Positions 44,617-55,994 are shown, numbered from the stretch's first letter. The stretch: 64,000 bases of DNA from Prostheceraeus crozeri (GCA_907163375.1 CAJQUW010016168.1:372001-436000); one strand, 5' to 3'. Notes: generated by a model not told the origin, from the sequence alone. Program-made: numbers and translations.

Positions 44617-45723
44617 ATGGCTGTTATAAATAAGACGCACAATGTTAAGACCTGGGCCCTTTCGGAGCGACTGATTCGCCGCCGGCTTGACACTCTGAAG
44701 GAAATAATTGAAACCGAAAATATTGTAGTCGAACCTCATCTGGTGAGGTCAGCCGATAACTTGGCAGACAAATTAACGCGAGTTCCCAATCATTGGCTAC
44801 AGGTTTCGAAAGACTTAGTAGAGACTTCCGGAAAAGTAGCCGCAACAGGGGTTGCTAGCGAGTGCGAAGGAATTAGTTCTGATTTATTCGATAAAGTAAA
44901 ATCCATACACGAGAGATGTCATTTCGGTGTTGATCGCACGCTAGATTTAGCAAGGCAGAAATTAGGTAATACTGTATCCAAGAAAATAGTCAAGAAAGTG
45001 GTTTCCCGTTGTGACAGATGCGCCAGAATCGACCCATCCATTACTTTTAATTGGGATAAGGGTGATATTACTCTTAGCTCAGATATCTGGGAGAGGATTG
45101 CTGTGGATATCACGCACTTTAATGAGGCCCCTTACCTAACTGTAATTGACCTTATGTCTCGCTATACGATATGGCGCTTGCTGAATAATGAATCCGGTAC
45201 TGAAGTTGTTACTCATCTTTCACAGATAGTCAGTGAGTTTGGCCCACCTAAATCAACTTTATCTGATAACGGTACTGTGTTTCGTAGCCGAGATATGATA
45301 GAGTTTCTTAAGAACTGGGAGATTAAGCATGTCCAGGCCTGTGCTTACAGACCACAGGGTAATAGTGTTATAGAGAGAATGCACCGTACTGTCAAGCGAT
45401 GCGCTAGGCGAGCTAATAGATCCATCGATGAGTCGATCTTTTGGATAAACAGTAGTCGAGATGGCAATAAACACAGTCCGTACGAACTTATGTTCTCCGC
45501 TAACTCGAGGAAACCAGGCATAAGCAACCAGAGACATATCATAATGCGTCAACCGAATGAGAATATACCTGACTCAGATTCTCTTCAGTCTGCTTATTCG
45601 GATATAGATAGGAACCCCTTCACCGTAGGTGATAGGGTGTATCTATGGAATCCTACTGGTAGGTGTGACATCGTTTGGTCGGGCCCACATAGAGTTAGAG
45701 TGTTAGATCTAGTGTTGGGGTGA
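44617..45723 (+). CDS. Integrase region of the LTR retrotransposon
   Basis: An open frame of 368 residues carries the end of RNase H, an HHCC zinc-binding module (HERCHFG then CDRCARI), and the DDE core: VDIT (first Asp), LSDNGTVF (second Asp) and GNSVIERMHRTVKR (Glu). A short C-terminal domain with VGDRVYLWNPTGR ends the frame. The integrase part is the best preserved section; upstream lesions still make the element non-functional. Confidence 0.82.
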   Translation: MAVINKTHNVKTWALSERLIRRRLDTLKEIIETENIVVEPHLVRSADNLADKLTRVPNHWLQVSKDLVETSGKVAATGVASECEGISSDLFDKVKSIHERCHFGVDRTLDLARQKLGNTVSKKIVKKVVSRCDRCARIDPSITFNWDKGDITLSSDIWERIAVDITHFNEAPYLTVIDLMSRYTIWRLLNNESGTEVVTHLSQIVSEFGPPKSTLSDNGTVFRSRDMIEFLKNWEIKHVQACAYRPQGNSVIERMHRTVKRCARRANRSIDESIFWINSSRDGNKHSPYELMFSANSRKPGISNQRHIIMRQPNENIPDSDSLQSAYSDIDRNPFTVGDRVYLWNPTGRCDIVWSGPHRVRVLDLVLG

Positions 45724-45951
45724 TTATTAATGATGACGGTGTGACCTGTCATGTGTCTCACTTGGGACCCGTTCCCGGTGAGTAGTTCGAGAAAGTTGAA
45801 ACAGATGGTGTTCATTCTGAAGAAGACACGTGTGCTAAGGAGAATGTGAGTATGTACTTAACCCTCGTCGGAGTGAGAGAACGAGACGCGCGCCTGACAG
45901 GTTCGGTGATCTTGTAGTTTATTGTGCTTGAGAGGTTTGTAGACCTGGGCG

Positions 45952-46252
45952 TGTATGCAGTCATGTTTTGTCCGAGGATGTATGATGTCTTCTGCTTGTG
46001 TTCCCTCTCTCTCTCTTTGTGTTGTCGTTGCCGGCTTTGCTGTGGTCTGTTGTGTGTGACGTCATTCTGCTGCCTTAATTGATCGCGACATCTCCTCTCT
46101 TCCCAGCTCTGCCTTTGACGTCATTATTAGTGAAAATGTGACTATACAGCTGAGACTCGTGTCTCACGCGCGCCTATTAATTGAATGCTGACTGAGTAAT
46201 CAAATAGAAACAGAATCGACACAACACGCTTGTCCGTCTTTTTCCTTCTACA
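45952..46252 (+). repeat. Right LTR
   Basis: Nearly identical to the left LTR; visible differences are a G for A near the start, a shorter CT tract and a T for C after it. Confidence 0.9.
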
Positions 46253-46353
46253 CAAAAAAATCATAAACAAAGTCAGAGGCCAACGATTGCATTTTCGAAT
46301 GCAATTATTATTTCGCCCCTGCTGGTTTAATATGTCCACACAACACCTTCTTC

Positions 46354-47916
46354 TATAAATAAACATTGAGTAGTAAGAACTGCAACTTTTTCCATGGCCA
46401 CGCTTGCTCTCTATTGTGGTACACATCAAGAATGACAGACTGAACATGCGGGAGACGCAAATGTACTGGTAAATACAGTTCAAAATCACATGCATCAGAA
46501 ATTATAGAAGACACGTCATATCGGGTATGTTTACGAATGAAGTTATCATAATTTGTTACTGAATAAAATACGAAAGTAGAATGTTAAATACTGTAAAATA
46601 GTGCAAAGGTATGAAGTAAAAGGGGAGAAAGAAATGCATGTAAAAAGAGGTTAGCACAACCGGAGAAGGAACAGGCGTTCCTTCTGGGCACATAAATCCG
46701 GCTTGAGGTGTCGAATAGTCACACTCTCCGTAATTAACAAGTGAAGGCGGTCTCTAGCTTGCTTGTGGACACGGAATCCCATATCTTCCCTGAGCAGAAG
46801 ATTCGCTTTCTGATAGCACGTCATGAGGTGGCGGGATACTGCTGACTGAGGCGGGTTCTTGGACTTGGGTCTTGTGTTGGAAGTAGTCAACCAAACGGGT
46901 ATGTGTTCTCTCTTCCGCACTCTGATGCACCGTTCACTCTTGCCAGCGTACCTTGATCCGCAAGGACAAGTGAATAAGTAAGTTACCAGGGGCTTCTGGT
47001 TGAGTGGAACGATGTCCTTGATTATATTCGGTGTGATTGTTCGAGTGCTATAGACGGGGATGACACGTAATTGATAGAAACTATCTTCAATGATACGGCG
47101 GATCTTCCCTGCTGTAGATTCGCTTTCAGGTCCAAAGTATTGAATTTCGAAATAGAAGGGCTTCTTCTGGACCGCAGGGACCTTCTCAGGAAGTGGCTGG
47201 GAGTGTTTCTTCAGAAACCAGTCTGGAAACCCGTTGTTCTCCAAAGTGCGCTGTAGGAAGAGGAGCTCTTGCGCAAGATGGCAGGGGGAGCAATTCGGAT
47301 GCAATGGCAGCTCGGTGAAATAGCGTCCTGACCAAGTTAGCTTTATATTTCTTTGGGCAGAAGGAACGATAGTTCTTGTAAAGGCCTGTGTATGCATCCT
47401 TGCGGTACACAGAAGTTGTGATTGATCCATCAGGGTTCACGTGCAGCTTCACATCTAAGAAGTGGTCGGCGTCTTCCTCCTTTGTGAGCTGGATGCTGAC
47501 TTCTGGAATACGTCCCTAATTTCTTCATCGTCTTGAACTATCAGGAAAGTGTCGTCTACGTAGCGGTCGTAGTACTTCATACCATCCAATGTAGATGACA
47601 AGTTCCTCTCCAATCTCCCCATGAAGAGCTAACCTCTTTCTCCCCTTTTACTTCATACCTTTGCACTATTTTACAGTATTTAACATTCTACTTTCGTATT
47701 TTATTCAGTAACAAATTATGATAACTTCATTCGTAAACATACCCGATATGACGTGTCTTCTATAATTTCTGATGCATGTGATTTTGAACTGTATTTACCA
47801 GTACATTTGCGTCTCCCGCATGTTCTGTCTGTCATTCTTGATGTGTACCACAATAGAGAGCAAGCGTGGCCATGGAAAAAGTCGCAGTTCTTACTACTCA
47901 ATGTTGTTTATTTATA
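46354..47916 (-). mobile_element. Penelope-like element fragment between ~290-bp inverted repeats
   Basis: Outer arms 46354-46655 and 47628-47916 are inverted copies of each other; the left arm has 16 extra bases (AAATGCATGTAAAAAG). Between them the minus strand encodes the end of a PLE RT and a GIY-YIG nuclease. Terminal inverted repeats of this kind arise from inverted partial PLE copies. It begins about 100 bases from the right LTR of the gypsy-type element. I did not find a clear target duplication. Confidence 0.75.
46651..47640 (-). pseudogene. PLE RT end and GIY-YIG nuclease, frameshifted
   Basis: At the 5' side near 47600 the minus strand reads YYDRYVDDTFLIVQDDEE, the RT catalytic box. 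It continues with VKLHVNPDGSITTSVYRKDA (47452-47300) and, after a frame change, the frame at 47430-46651. That frame contains PLVTYLFTCPCGSRYAGKSE followed by a conserved Arg and REH, the GIY-YIG pattern. The RT N-terminal part is absent. It is a different lineage from the 34-kb copy. Confidence 0.8.
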
Positions 47917-50304
47917 AAATCGCACCAACCAAAGGTTTACATTCTTCTATTGTAATCAAGAAGGATCTGAGACTTTCTTGACTCAATATCACTATCGTGA
48001 TGGTTAGTCGACCGAAGAATGACCGCTTTATTTTTCTTAGGGACGTAGGAGACAAGTTACTTTGTCTTGAAATCCGAATGAGCTGGAATATTGTTCTCGC
48101 GTAGCGCTAGGCATCGCTTCTGAAAGCAATTCTGTTTTATTGCGGCGAATGATGCCCGTCATAATCATCTGATGTCCAAGAGGATATGCGTGTAAAAATT
48201 GTCCATATGCTGTGAAGGTACATTCACACCGGACGCGGCGTGTCCAACAAAAGTGCATATTCTCACCGAGCCGCGTAGCGAGGGGCGGGAGATGGGAGGC
48301 AACTGCAGATACCACATCATTATGGACACTTCTTATTGCTTAATAGTTCACATAATCATATTCCTTGTGTTACATGCATTCGAACGAGCCCAAACCAGAC
48401 ATCATAATATGACACTTTCCGAGATAGTTAAATGACGTACTCAGTTTTCAGAATTTACATGAAATCAGATGCAACATTTCAAGCATCATGACCCAAAAAT
48501 GATATCTACACGACACATTCTCGAGGAAATACAGAGACATTTTGCATTAGATCTACGAGCGTGAACAAAGTGTGATGTAATCAGGTCCTTAAATCTGCAA
48601 GTTTCATCAGACGAGAACAGTTCGTTATGAATTGAACTGTTGCTAGGGACAGTCTAGTTTAGAGCAACATCCGAGCTGAATCTGAGAAGATCACTGAGTT
48701 CAGTATGATATGGCGACAAAAAGGCATTCCGTCTTGTTAATTTTCGTTAAGTAAATCCGAATATATTATTCTCTTGAGCATCAAAATCTATAAGTTGCGG
48801 TTGTCGTATGATTTGAGGGAATATCAAATCAGATATCTCGTTGCCAATACTATTCATAAAAACCAAGTGAAATCAATCCTTTTGTCAAACTGTCAACACA
48901 ATCATAAGCTAGATCGACTGTTGCCACGCACTGCGACGCGCATGGGCGATGCAAGCGAGCATTTTCAAGGAGAAAAAAAATGACTGCTGTTTACAAAATA
49001 CATGCCACCATCATCTTCGTGAAATTTCCTTTTCAATGAAGTGTGTTTCAACTAATTTGGTTCAGAATTCTGCGATCTGCATCGAATACACGATATGAAG
49101 CGCTTTGATAACTTCATCGCAATGCTTGAATGAGTGGCGAACAATTAAAGACAGTTGAAAGAGACCGACATTGCTAAAGTTATTTTGTTACAATTGCAAA
49201 TGAAGTAATGCACACTTTTGAGTGATTGACATTGCAAATTAATCGTTAGGATATGGGGATTGGTATGAACTACATAATTTTGCGAAAACTAATCATTTGA
49301 TATTTCATCTTTGTAAAAAATAGGGTTCTTGAAGACACACACATGATTTACATATTTTCATTCATATGGTGACAGACACACGGCACAGGTGACTGATCAT
49401 GAAATGGAATTGACACACGGGTTGACTTTGCCATAAGTTAGCTCACAAAACGACCTTTATTAACTTACATCGTCTATTCTATAGTAATCGGGAGTATCAC
49501 TCTATTGAAGATTATCAGATAAGTTGAGAACAGTAACAACTTTCTGGGAATCTTCGTTTCCGATACTCGTTTTGCAGTAAATAAAATACCATTATCTCCA
49601 AATGCATTCATGAATTCGATTCCATGATTGCACTGATAAGGGATTTTGATGTTCATCTGGTCAAATTGTCCTCACAGAAGGTCAGAATTGTCTGATAGCT
49701 ATGTCGACAGTCAGTCATTTCTCTGCACGAACATCTGGCGACGTAGAGCAAGCCGCGAGGCGTCTTGACGCTGGATGGATTTGCCCATCTCGTAAGCAAA
49801 CCGTGCGTCACTACAGAACTTTTTTCTGAACTTTCTTGGACGCGTGGTCCCGCGCGTCGTGTGTGAACAGCTCCATAGGTTTGTTAAGGCTCTGAACGGA
49901 AATTCTGGACGCCTGAGACACACCGCGTCACTGAGACCAGATCCTGTGAGAAAATCGGTTATCAATTGTAGTACAACACGCTGTATCAGTAATAAAAAGT
50001 TATTTTTCAAAATTTTTCATCCTTTTTGTATGCATAGCTGTAACATATTGCTTCTACACATACTCTTAAACCCCTAATCAAACCCTAACAGTCTATTAAT
50101 GGCTTAAGTTAGAGACAAACGCATGCTAAAGTTTGAAATGCCACTACCAAAGAATTGAGCTGTTGTCAACAAGCAAATGTAGCATGATGTGAAAGATCAA
50201 CTTTACAAGCTTGCGAATAACATGTTATCGAACATGTCACAGATGTCACAATTCACACATCAAATAGATTTCGAGATTGCCATTAGAAACTAAGAGAAAG
50301 AGCA
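47917..50304. other. Intronic interval, nothing firmly recognised
   Basis: Two GC-richer patches with CGCG-containing motifs (48220-48295 and 49800-49950) stand out from AT-rich sequence and might be remnants of one element, but I found no clear terminal repeats or domains. Confidence 0.4.
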
Positions 50305-50306
50305 TA

Positions 50307-51620
50307 CGAGGGGTGATTGAAAAGTTCGCGGCCCGATATAGAAAAAAGCATATTTCGCACACGATACATATTTATTTTTCGACATAATCGCCCCTACAAT
50401 TAACGCACTTAGCCCAACGGTGCTGCACTGCGCGGATCCCTTGCTCACAGAAGTGTGAGTCTTTGGAGTCCAGATACTCCTCAACGGCCTCCATGACGTC
50501 ACTGTTGGATGCGAAATGCTGACCACTGAGCTCCAATTTCATTTTTGGGAAAAGATGGAAGTCCGATGGTGCCAGATCAGGCGAATAGGGTGGATGGGAA
50601 ATGATGTCAAACCCACAACCTTGGATGGCAGACATGGCGGTAGTGGAGGTGTGAGCAGGCGCATTGTCTTGATCGAAGAGCACGCTTTTCGTGAGCTTCC
50701 CTCTCCGCTTGATCTTGATCTGCACTCGTAACTGCTGCAACAAATGAGCGTAGTACTCGCCAGTAATTGTCCGACCAGTCTCTAGGAAGTCCAACAACAA
50801 AACTCCCTTCGAATCCCAAAATATGGAGGCCATGACCTTTCCCGCGGACCTGGTGACCCTGGCTTTCCGCGGAGTTGGTGATCGTGGGTGCTTCCATTGT
50901 TTCGTTTGTTCTTTCGACTCTGGCTGATAGTGGTGAACCCAAGTCTCATCCATCGTAATGAACCGGTCCATGAAATTTTCAGGATCTCTTACGAACAGCG
51001 CCAGGTTGTCCCTTGAGATGAGAAAGCGGGCTCGTTTGTTCTCTGGTGTGAGCAGTCGTGGCACCCATCGAGCGGAAACTTTGTTCATGCCAAGTTCATG
51101 ATGGATGATGCTATGGACACGCTCTTGTGAAATCTTTAGTTCGAAGGCAATCTTTCGCACGGTTGTACGGCGATCATCAAGAATAATCTTTTGAACATGA
51201 TCGATCACATCTTCTGTCCTCACTGTCACTGGTCTTCCACAACGGGGATCATCTTCCAAGCTCTCTCTTCCTTGCTTGAATTCTGAAGCCCATTTCTTGA
51301 CTGTGGTGTAGGACGGAGCTTTCTCACCAAGTGTTCCAACCATATCATCATGAATCTCCTTTGGTGTGAGTCCTTTCAAGCCGAGATAACGAATGACAGC
51401 TCGATTTGAAACGTGATCCATCTTACGCAACACTTATCTGACTAACTGACTGATAAGTTAGTAACTGAAGTTAAGTAGCTGTGGTTTACCAACAGTTCAC
51501 CGGATCGACTGATCACTCGTCATGCGCCGTCAGCACATTCCATTGTATCAATCCACATGTGCATAATGGCCTGGCTTTAAGCTTTCTATGTCAGGCCGCG
51601 AACTTATCAATCACCCCTCG
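50307..51620 (-). mobile_element. mariner transposon, full length and apparently intact (1,314 bp)
   Basis: Inverted ends of 27 bases, CGAGGGGTGATTGAAAAGTT and, reversed, CGAGGGGTGATTGATAAGTT, match at 26 positions and are flanked by TA. They enclose an uninterrupted minus-strand transposase. The right end lies 113 bases upstream of the REXO5-like exon at 51734. Confidence 0.95.
50372..51421 (-). CDS. mariner transposase, DD34D, intact
   Basis: ATG at 51421 opens 349 codons. N-terminal paired helix-turn-helix regions (about residues 5-110) include GLTPKEIHDDMV and TVRKIAFELKISQERVHSII. The linker has WVPRLLT, the mariner WVPHEL-type motif. Catalytic residues are in MDETWVHHY, FDQDNAPAHT and PYSPDLAPSDFHLF; 34 residues separate the second and third Asp. 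Length is typical of mariner enzymes. I see no lesion, so the protein may be functional. Confidence 0.95.
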   Translation of the reverse strand: MDHVSNRAVIRYLGLKGLTPKEIHDDMVGTLGEKAPSYTTVKKWASEFKQGRESLEDDPRCGRPVTVRTEDVIDHVQKIILDDRRTTVRKIAFELKISQERVHSIIHHELGMNKVSARWVPRLLTPENKRARFLISRDNLALFVRDPENFMDRFITMDETWVHHYQPESKEQTKQWKHPRSPTPRKARVTRSAGKVMASIFWDSKGVLLLDFLETGRTITGEYYAHLLQQLRVQIKIKRRGKLTKSVLFDQDNAPAHTSTTAMSAIQGCGFDIISHPPYSPDLAPSDFHLFPKMKLELSGQHFASNSDVMEAVEEYLDSKDSHFCEQGIRAVQHRWAKCVNCRGDYVEK

Positions 51621-51733
51621 TATTTTTAACCTATGTGTGAATGTGATCATTGCATGAATTCTTTCTATTGGCATTTTAGTTCATAACACTGGACATACAG
51701 CTTGAGCTCTTTCATATTCTCAAATTATTTCAG

Positions 51734-51872
51734 GAAAAGTGGCATTACAAAGAAGCTGCTCGCTCCTGTAACGAAGAAATTGAAGGATGTTCAGATGGAT
51801 TTGATGGAATTATTGCCTTCCGATGCGATTCTCCTCGGTCAGTCCCTTAATTCCGATCTTCATGCTTTACAG
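51734..51872 (+). CDS. REXO5: REXO5-like exon carrying the ExoII motif
   Basis: An ATTTCAG acceptor (ending 51733) and GTGAGT donor (from 51873) bound 139 bases: one base completing the codon left at 17370, then 46 codons. The peptide KSGITKKLLAPVTKKLKDVQ is the conserved segment after ExoI in REXO5, and ILLGQSLNSDLHALQ is ExoII with the third catalytic Asp. Phase and homology agree, confirming the 34-kb join. Confidence 0.9.
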
Positions 51873-53408
51873 GTGAGTGATCACAAACTTAAAATTCGAG
51901 GTGAGACATGGCCATCGGTGAGAGCATCATGATCATTGCATTGTCTTGCGGATTGTGAAAGACGAAGATGTTCCTTGTTACTTGCAGACTCTTGTTTTAT
52001 GCTTGACTTGGCTATACTTACTTACTCTTGCTCTTCGCTTATTGTCTCTTCTTCCCCAGGTTTGAGAGTTGAGCTATATGCTCGTTGACCTACACCTAGA
52101 CAATAGGTTACTCTGGCGCTCCAACGTGGTGTAACCCAGGTTTACATTCGGAGTTCTAATTAGTATAGCATCACACTAAAAAAGCTCCCGTTGTTATATA
52201 ACGGTAGATTTCAAAACAACGCTTTTTCCGTTGTGAAAATTATCCGTTGTATTTTGGAAATCTGTCGTTATTTTCGCATTGTAACTGTGTTTCTGACCAC
52301 CGGGAAAATCCCGTTATATTATACGTTATATTCATACTTTCTTTCTTAAATATACGTCGGTTAACTACAGATCATTCGGCTATCATCACCCATAACATGA
52401 AATATAAAGCAAAAAATGAGTCTTTGCGTAAAAGCAATGATATCAAACTTTTCAATGAAAGTTTCATCTTTTTACAAAATTTTAGAGGTAGGCTACGTAT
52501 CAAAATATCACATTAATAATACGTTTATTCCACTGTGTTGTCCCTGCCAAAATATGTTATGTGAAGTTGGCATCTGTCTGAAGCTCTCACGTCTACTTTT
52601 ATGCATGGTGCAAGACACTTTAATGATGGTATCATACGCTTCATGATAACGGCACATAGCACACGTGAGGTGAATCACAGTTCGCAAGCAAGGTAGTAAT
52701 ACTACATCTTGTAATAATACACCCGTCTGTCGTATCTTGCAGAGAGATGGTGCACGTCCTCTAGATGATAGGAAGTGGAAAAAGAATCTGATATCCTCTA
52801 CAGTTGTACGTTTATCTTCTTGCTTTGCGAAATAAGTCCATATCTTACTTTGCCCAATGTTAAACATGTATTCGTCTGAAACCTATAGTCACCAATCGAA
52901 GTCAATAAGTGGAATTGAACAAGTGTTCTTTCTTTTCTAGTGACAAGATCATTTGAAGCAGTGCTCTCTACGACTTATTTATGCATCCTGTGTTACACAG
53001 TGCAGCCTGTGTTAGGATAATTTTAAGATATTGCTCGACGACTTTATACGCTGGCTAAGACCATTAATTTTCTTGGTTAAGAAGGTAATTTTTAATCGGT
53101 TTGCTACCCAACTAGGGGTGCAAGGCGATTTAATGATAAATCACTGTAAGTTCGTAGGAAAAGTGTATTAACTCATTGTTTTTATTCCTTGTGCATTGCG
53201 AATGATGGGGTCAACATTGCATGCGTGACATGTGCAGCTGAATAATATCACGGTTGGCGCGGTCTTCAAAACTGCTTAAATTTCTTTTCATTCACATCTT
53301 GAAAAGCGAAAACATTTTCATACTAAAGATTCGTGATTTCCAACCAACCAAATTTTGACGATTTTCGTTTTTTCTACTTACACAAGTAATGCGAGCAGAT
53401 AATCACAT
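51873..53408. other. Intronic interval, nothing recognised
   Basis: AT-rich sequence; a minus-strand open frame at 52508-52867 has no family I recognise. Confidence 0.45.
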
Positions 53409-53530
53409 GGGTGTCATCGGAAGTCGGCAGGAAGGGTATCCGAAATTAAAGTATCACAGAGCTCCAGAAAAGTTAGGCTATGCATCACCGTCCAAGCCCC
53501 AAATCTAGGAGCATTGTCGTTAGAGCTTCA
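53409..53530 (+). repeat. tRNA-derived SINE, diverged 5'-truncated copy (main family)
   Basis: Begins within the body (GAAGTCGGCAGGAAGGGTAT) and continues through CATCACCGTCCAAG to a TCGTTAGAGC end. More diverged than the full-length copies. Confidence 0.65.
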
Positions 53531-53834
53531 TACATGAACGTGTCGTGAATATTATGATAATAACGTATCATGCTATTTGTTCCAACTGGCACCATCAAGA
53601 AGTTTCCAAATTCAGGATGACATGTTTATCCCTCAGAGGCAACAAGATTATGATTATAGTTGTGGTTGCATATATCATCTTAAAACACTAAAATGACAAC
53701 AGATGGACTGCAGAAAATCATTTACTCTCTCACTCCACGATTTAACGTCCATTTCCCCGTGTTTCCAGTGTTGGACGACTCGAGTCAACAAAAGGAATCA
53801 ATAGTATCAATAATTTGACGCTGCAAGAGTTTTT

Positions 53835-53927
53835 TGATGGTTTAGCATCATAACTACCCCATACTGGGTGCTTGGATGGTGCTGGCAATGTGACATAGTC
53901 AAACTTTAATCTGGAGCATTGTCATCT
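53835..53927 (-). repeat. tRNA-derived SINE, 3' fragment, antisense
   Basis: GATGGTTTAGCATCATAACT at left, then GGGTGCTTGGATGGTGCTGG and GACATAGTCAAACTTTAATC, the reverse complement of the 3' half of the main family. Confidence 0.7.
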
Positions 53928-54171
53928 CCTCACCATTATGCCAGTAGATTAGATATGGAATTGTCTGCAGTAAACTAATTGTTTTGCAACATCGGATTTC
54001 AAATAAACGAATCCTATAAAATGCCGGTTAACATTATATTAATGTCTAACTCTTAAATTTTGAATACTTCCCAAGTTCACAACATCATCCTTTGCAATTG
54101 CGTGGGTGTCAGAAAATGCTAATTTCAAAATCAAATATTTCTGAGATACAAATGAAGCACTTCTAAATATA

Positions 54172-55554
54172 CGAGGGGTGTTTGAAAAGTTCTGAGACTT
54201 TTTCCTCTATCGTGTTCATCTGCTCTTTGCGATTAAGCTGTTGCACCTGTGGATGAAGTTCAATACGTCCTTCAACTGCTGAGTAAAGTTCAGCTGGAAA
54301 ACAGTTCACTGCGTGGGGTCTTAATGCCTCGCTTGATTTCTCTCACCCTCATTTCTTGGCATAATCATGCAAGACGCAGAACAAAATCAACGATCTATCA
54401 TTTTCTTCTTGTGGAAACGAGGCCTATCGGGAGCCGAGATACAGAGGCAGCTAAACGAGGTGTTCGACGACAAAGCCCTGTCAAAAGCTACTGTGTTCAG
54501 ATGGCTGGATCGCCTGAAGTCTGGTCGAGATAGTCTTGACGACGATCCTCGCAGTGGCCGACCTTCCACAGCAGTGTCTGAGACCTCTGTCAACGAAGTC
54601 AGGACAGTTTTGGAGGATGATAGGCGAGTTACTGTCCGCGATATTGCAGAAGAAGTTGGAATGTCGACAGAGCGTGTGCATCACATTCTTCACGAAGAGC
54701 TGCAAGTGCGTAAACTGTGCGCGAGATGGGTTCCTCGGCTTCTTGGTGCGGAACAAAAGGCGGAGCGAGTTCAGAAATGTGAAATCCTGAAACTGACGTT
54801 AGAAGAGTACGGTGACAATTTCTGGCGTCGTCTTGTGACCACAGACGAAACTTGGATCCCTTATTACAGCTCCGAAACAAAGGAGCAATCCAAGCAATGG
54901 GTGACTTTTGGAGAAAAACTCCCACTGAAAGCCAAGGCCGTCCCTTCGGTGGGCAAAGTCATGATCACTGTCTTCTGGGACTGCGAAGGGATAATCTTCA
55001 TCGACTATCTGCCCAAAGGAGAGAACATCAATGCTGACAGATACGTCGCCAACTTGGACGATCTTCATCAAACTCTTTCGAGGAATCGTCCGGGCAAATT
55101 GCGTAACCGAGTCGTACTCCAGCATGACAATGCCAGACCGCACACCGCACGAAGAACATTGACGGACTGCGAGAGAAGAGCTGGGAGCTCCTTCCTCATC
55201 CGCCTTATAGCCCGAACCTCGCTCCAAGTGATTATCATTTGTTCGGTCCCATGAAGAAGACTTTGCGAGGAAGAAAATTCGAAGATTTGAAAGAGGTGAA
55301 AGCAGCTATCAATAACTGGATTCGTCAGACTCCTCAAAGCTGGTTTGCAGAAGGACTCCAGAAGTTACCCGAGCGATGGAGTAAGTGTATTAATGAAGAT
55401 GGCTCATATGTTGAAAAATGACACTAACTAAAAAAATCATGCTGCTATGAATATATTATGTTCCTAATTAAACGTTTTGTTTTGAACTTTTGATCGAAAG
55501 CAACCATAAAACACAGAATTCAAAAAGGTCTCAGAACTTTTCAAACACCCCTCG
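54172..55554 (+). mobile_element. mariner transposon, full length with frameshifted gene (1,383 bp)
   Basis: Perfect 27-bp inverted ends beginning CGAGGGGTGTTTGAAAAGTT are flanked by TA. The ends resemble those of the 50-kb mariner, but the encoded protein differs substantially. It lies in the intron between the ExoII exon and the next REXO5-like exon. Confidence 0.95.
54367..55421 (+). pseudogene. mariner transposase, one frameshift
   Basis: ATG at 54367 opens a frame with helix-turn-helix segments, WVPRLLG, TDETWIPYY (first Asp) and LQHDNARPHTARR (second Asp). A single-base change near 55165-55175 shifts the frame. After it the expected PYSPNLAPSDYHLFGP (third Asp) is found in the other frame and continues to a stop at 55421 (KCINEDGSYVEK). 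Except for this lesion the gene looks complete. Confidence 0.92.
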
Positions 55555-55804
55555 TATTTACTATCTCAAGATGCATGTTAAATCAAGGATACTTTTCTCT
55601 GGTGATTGGCAACGGTTAGAAAGCGGTTAGGTAGTCCCTCATGTTTCAAGTCGTTCGCTTTGTGGTGCTGTTTTCACTTAATTATATACCCTTTGCTATT
55701 TTTATAACCTAAGTACACCTGAAGTTGATAGAGAAACCGACATATTGGTTAAAATTATATTTTGGATATCCACTTTTTTATGTTTCTTTTATAATAGAAG
55801 TAGT

Positions 55805-55994
55805 GGTCTCGGTGGTACAGTGGTTAAATGCTTGGCCCAGCGATCTTTCGGTCCAGAGGTCGAGTCCCGAAAGTGCCATTGGAAGTCGTCAGGAAGGGCA
55901 TCCATCCTAAAAAGATCATAACACTCCCGATTAAAGTCTGACTATGTCAGCACCGTCCAATCCCCCAATATGGGGGAGTAGTGACTTGGAAACA
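55805..55994 (+). repeat. tRNA-derived SINE, full-length copy (main family)
   Basis: GGTCTCGGTGGTACAGTGGT head, B-box-like GGTCGAGTCCC, then GTCGTCAGGAAGGGCATCC, GTCTGACTATGTCAGCACCG and a GTAGTGACTTGGAAAC end. It is the copy with the best B box. Confidence 0.87.

Larger units (their letters stand above)
41917..46252 (+). mobile_element. LTR retrotransposon, Ty3/gypsy-type organisation (4.3 kb)
   Basis: Two LTRs (303 and 301 bp, TG...CA ends) flank 3.7 kb of internal sequence. A 5-bp direct repeat CAAAA borders the element (41912-41916 and 46253-46257). Domains run gag, zinc knuckles, protease, RT, RNase H, integrase in that order. That order excludes Copia and fits Ty3/gypsy or BEL; I favour Ty3/gypsy but the YVDD box leaves the clade open. 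Only a few LTR differences are visible, so insertion seems recent, yet the coding frames are broken. Confidence 0.88.

Noticed and set aside
52508..52867. PIF/Harbinger-like transposase on the minus strand
   Set aside because: I looked for catalytic motifs and terminal repeats and found none.
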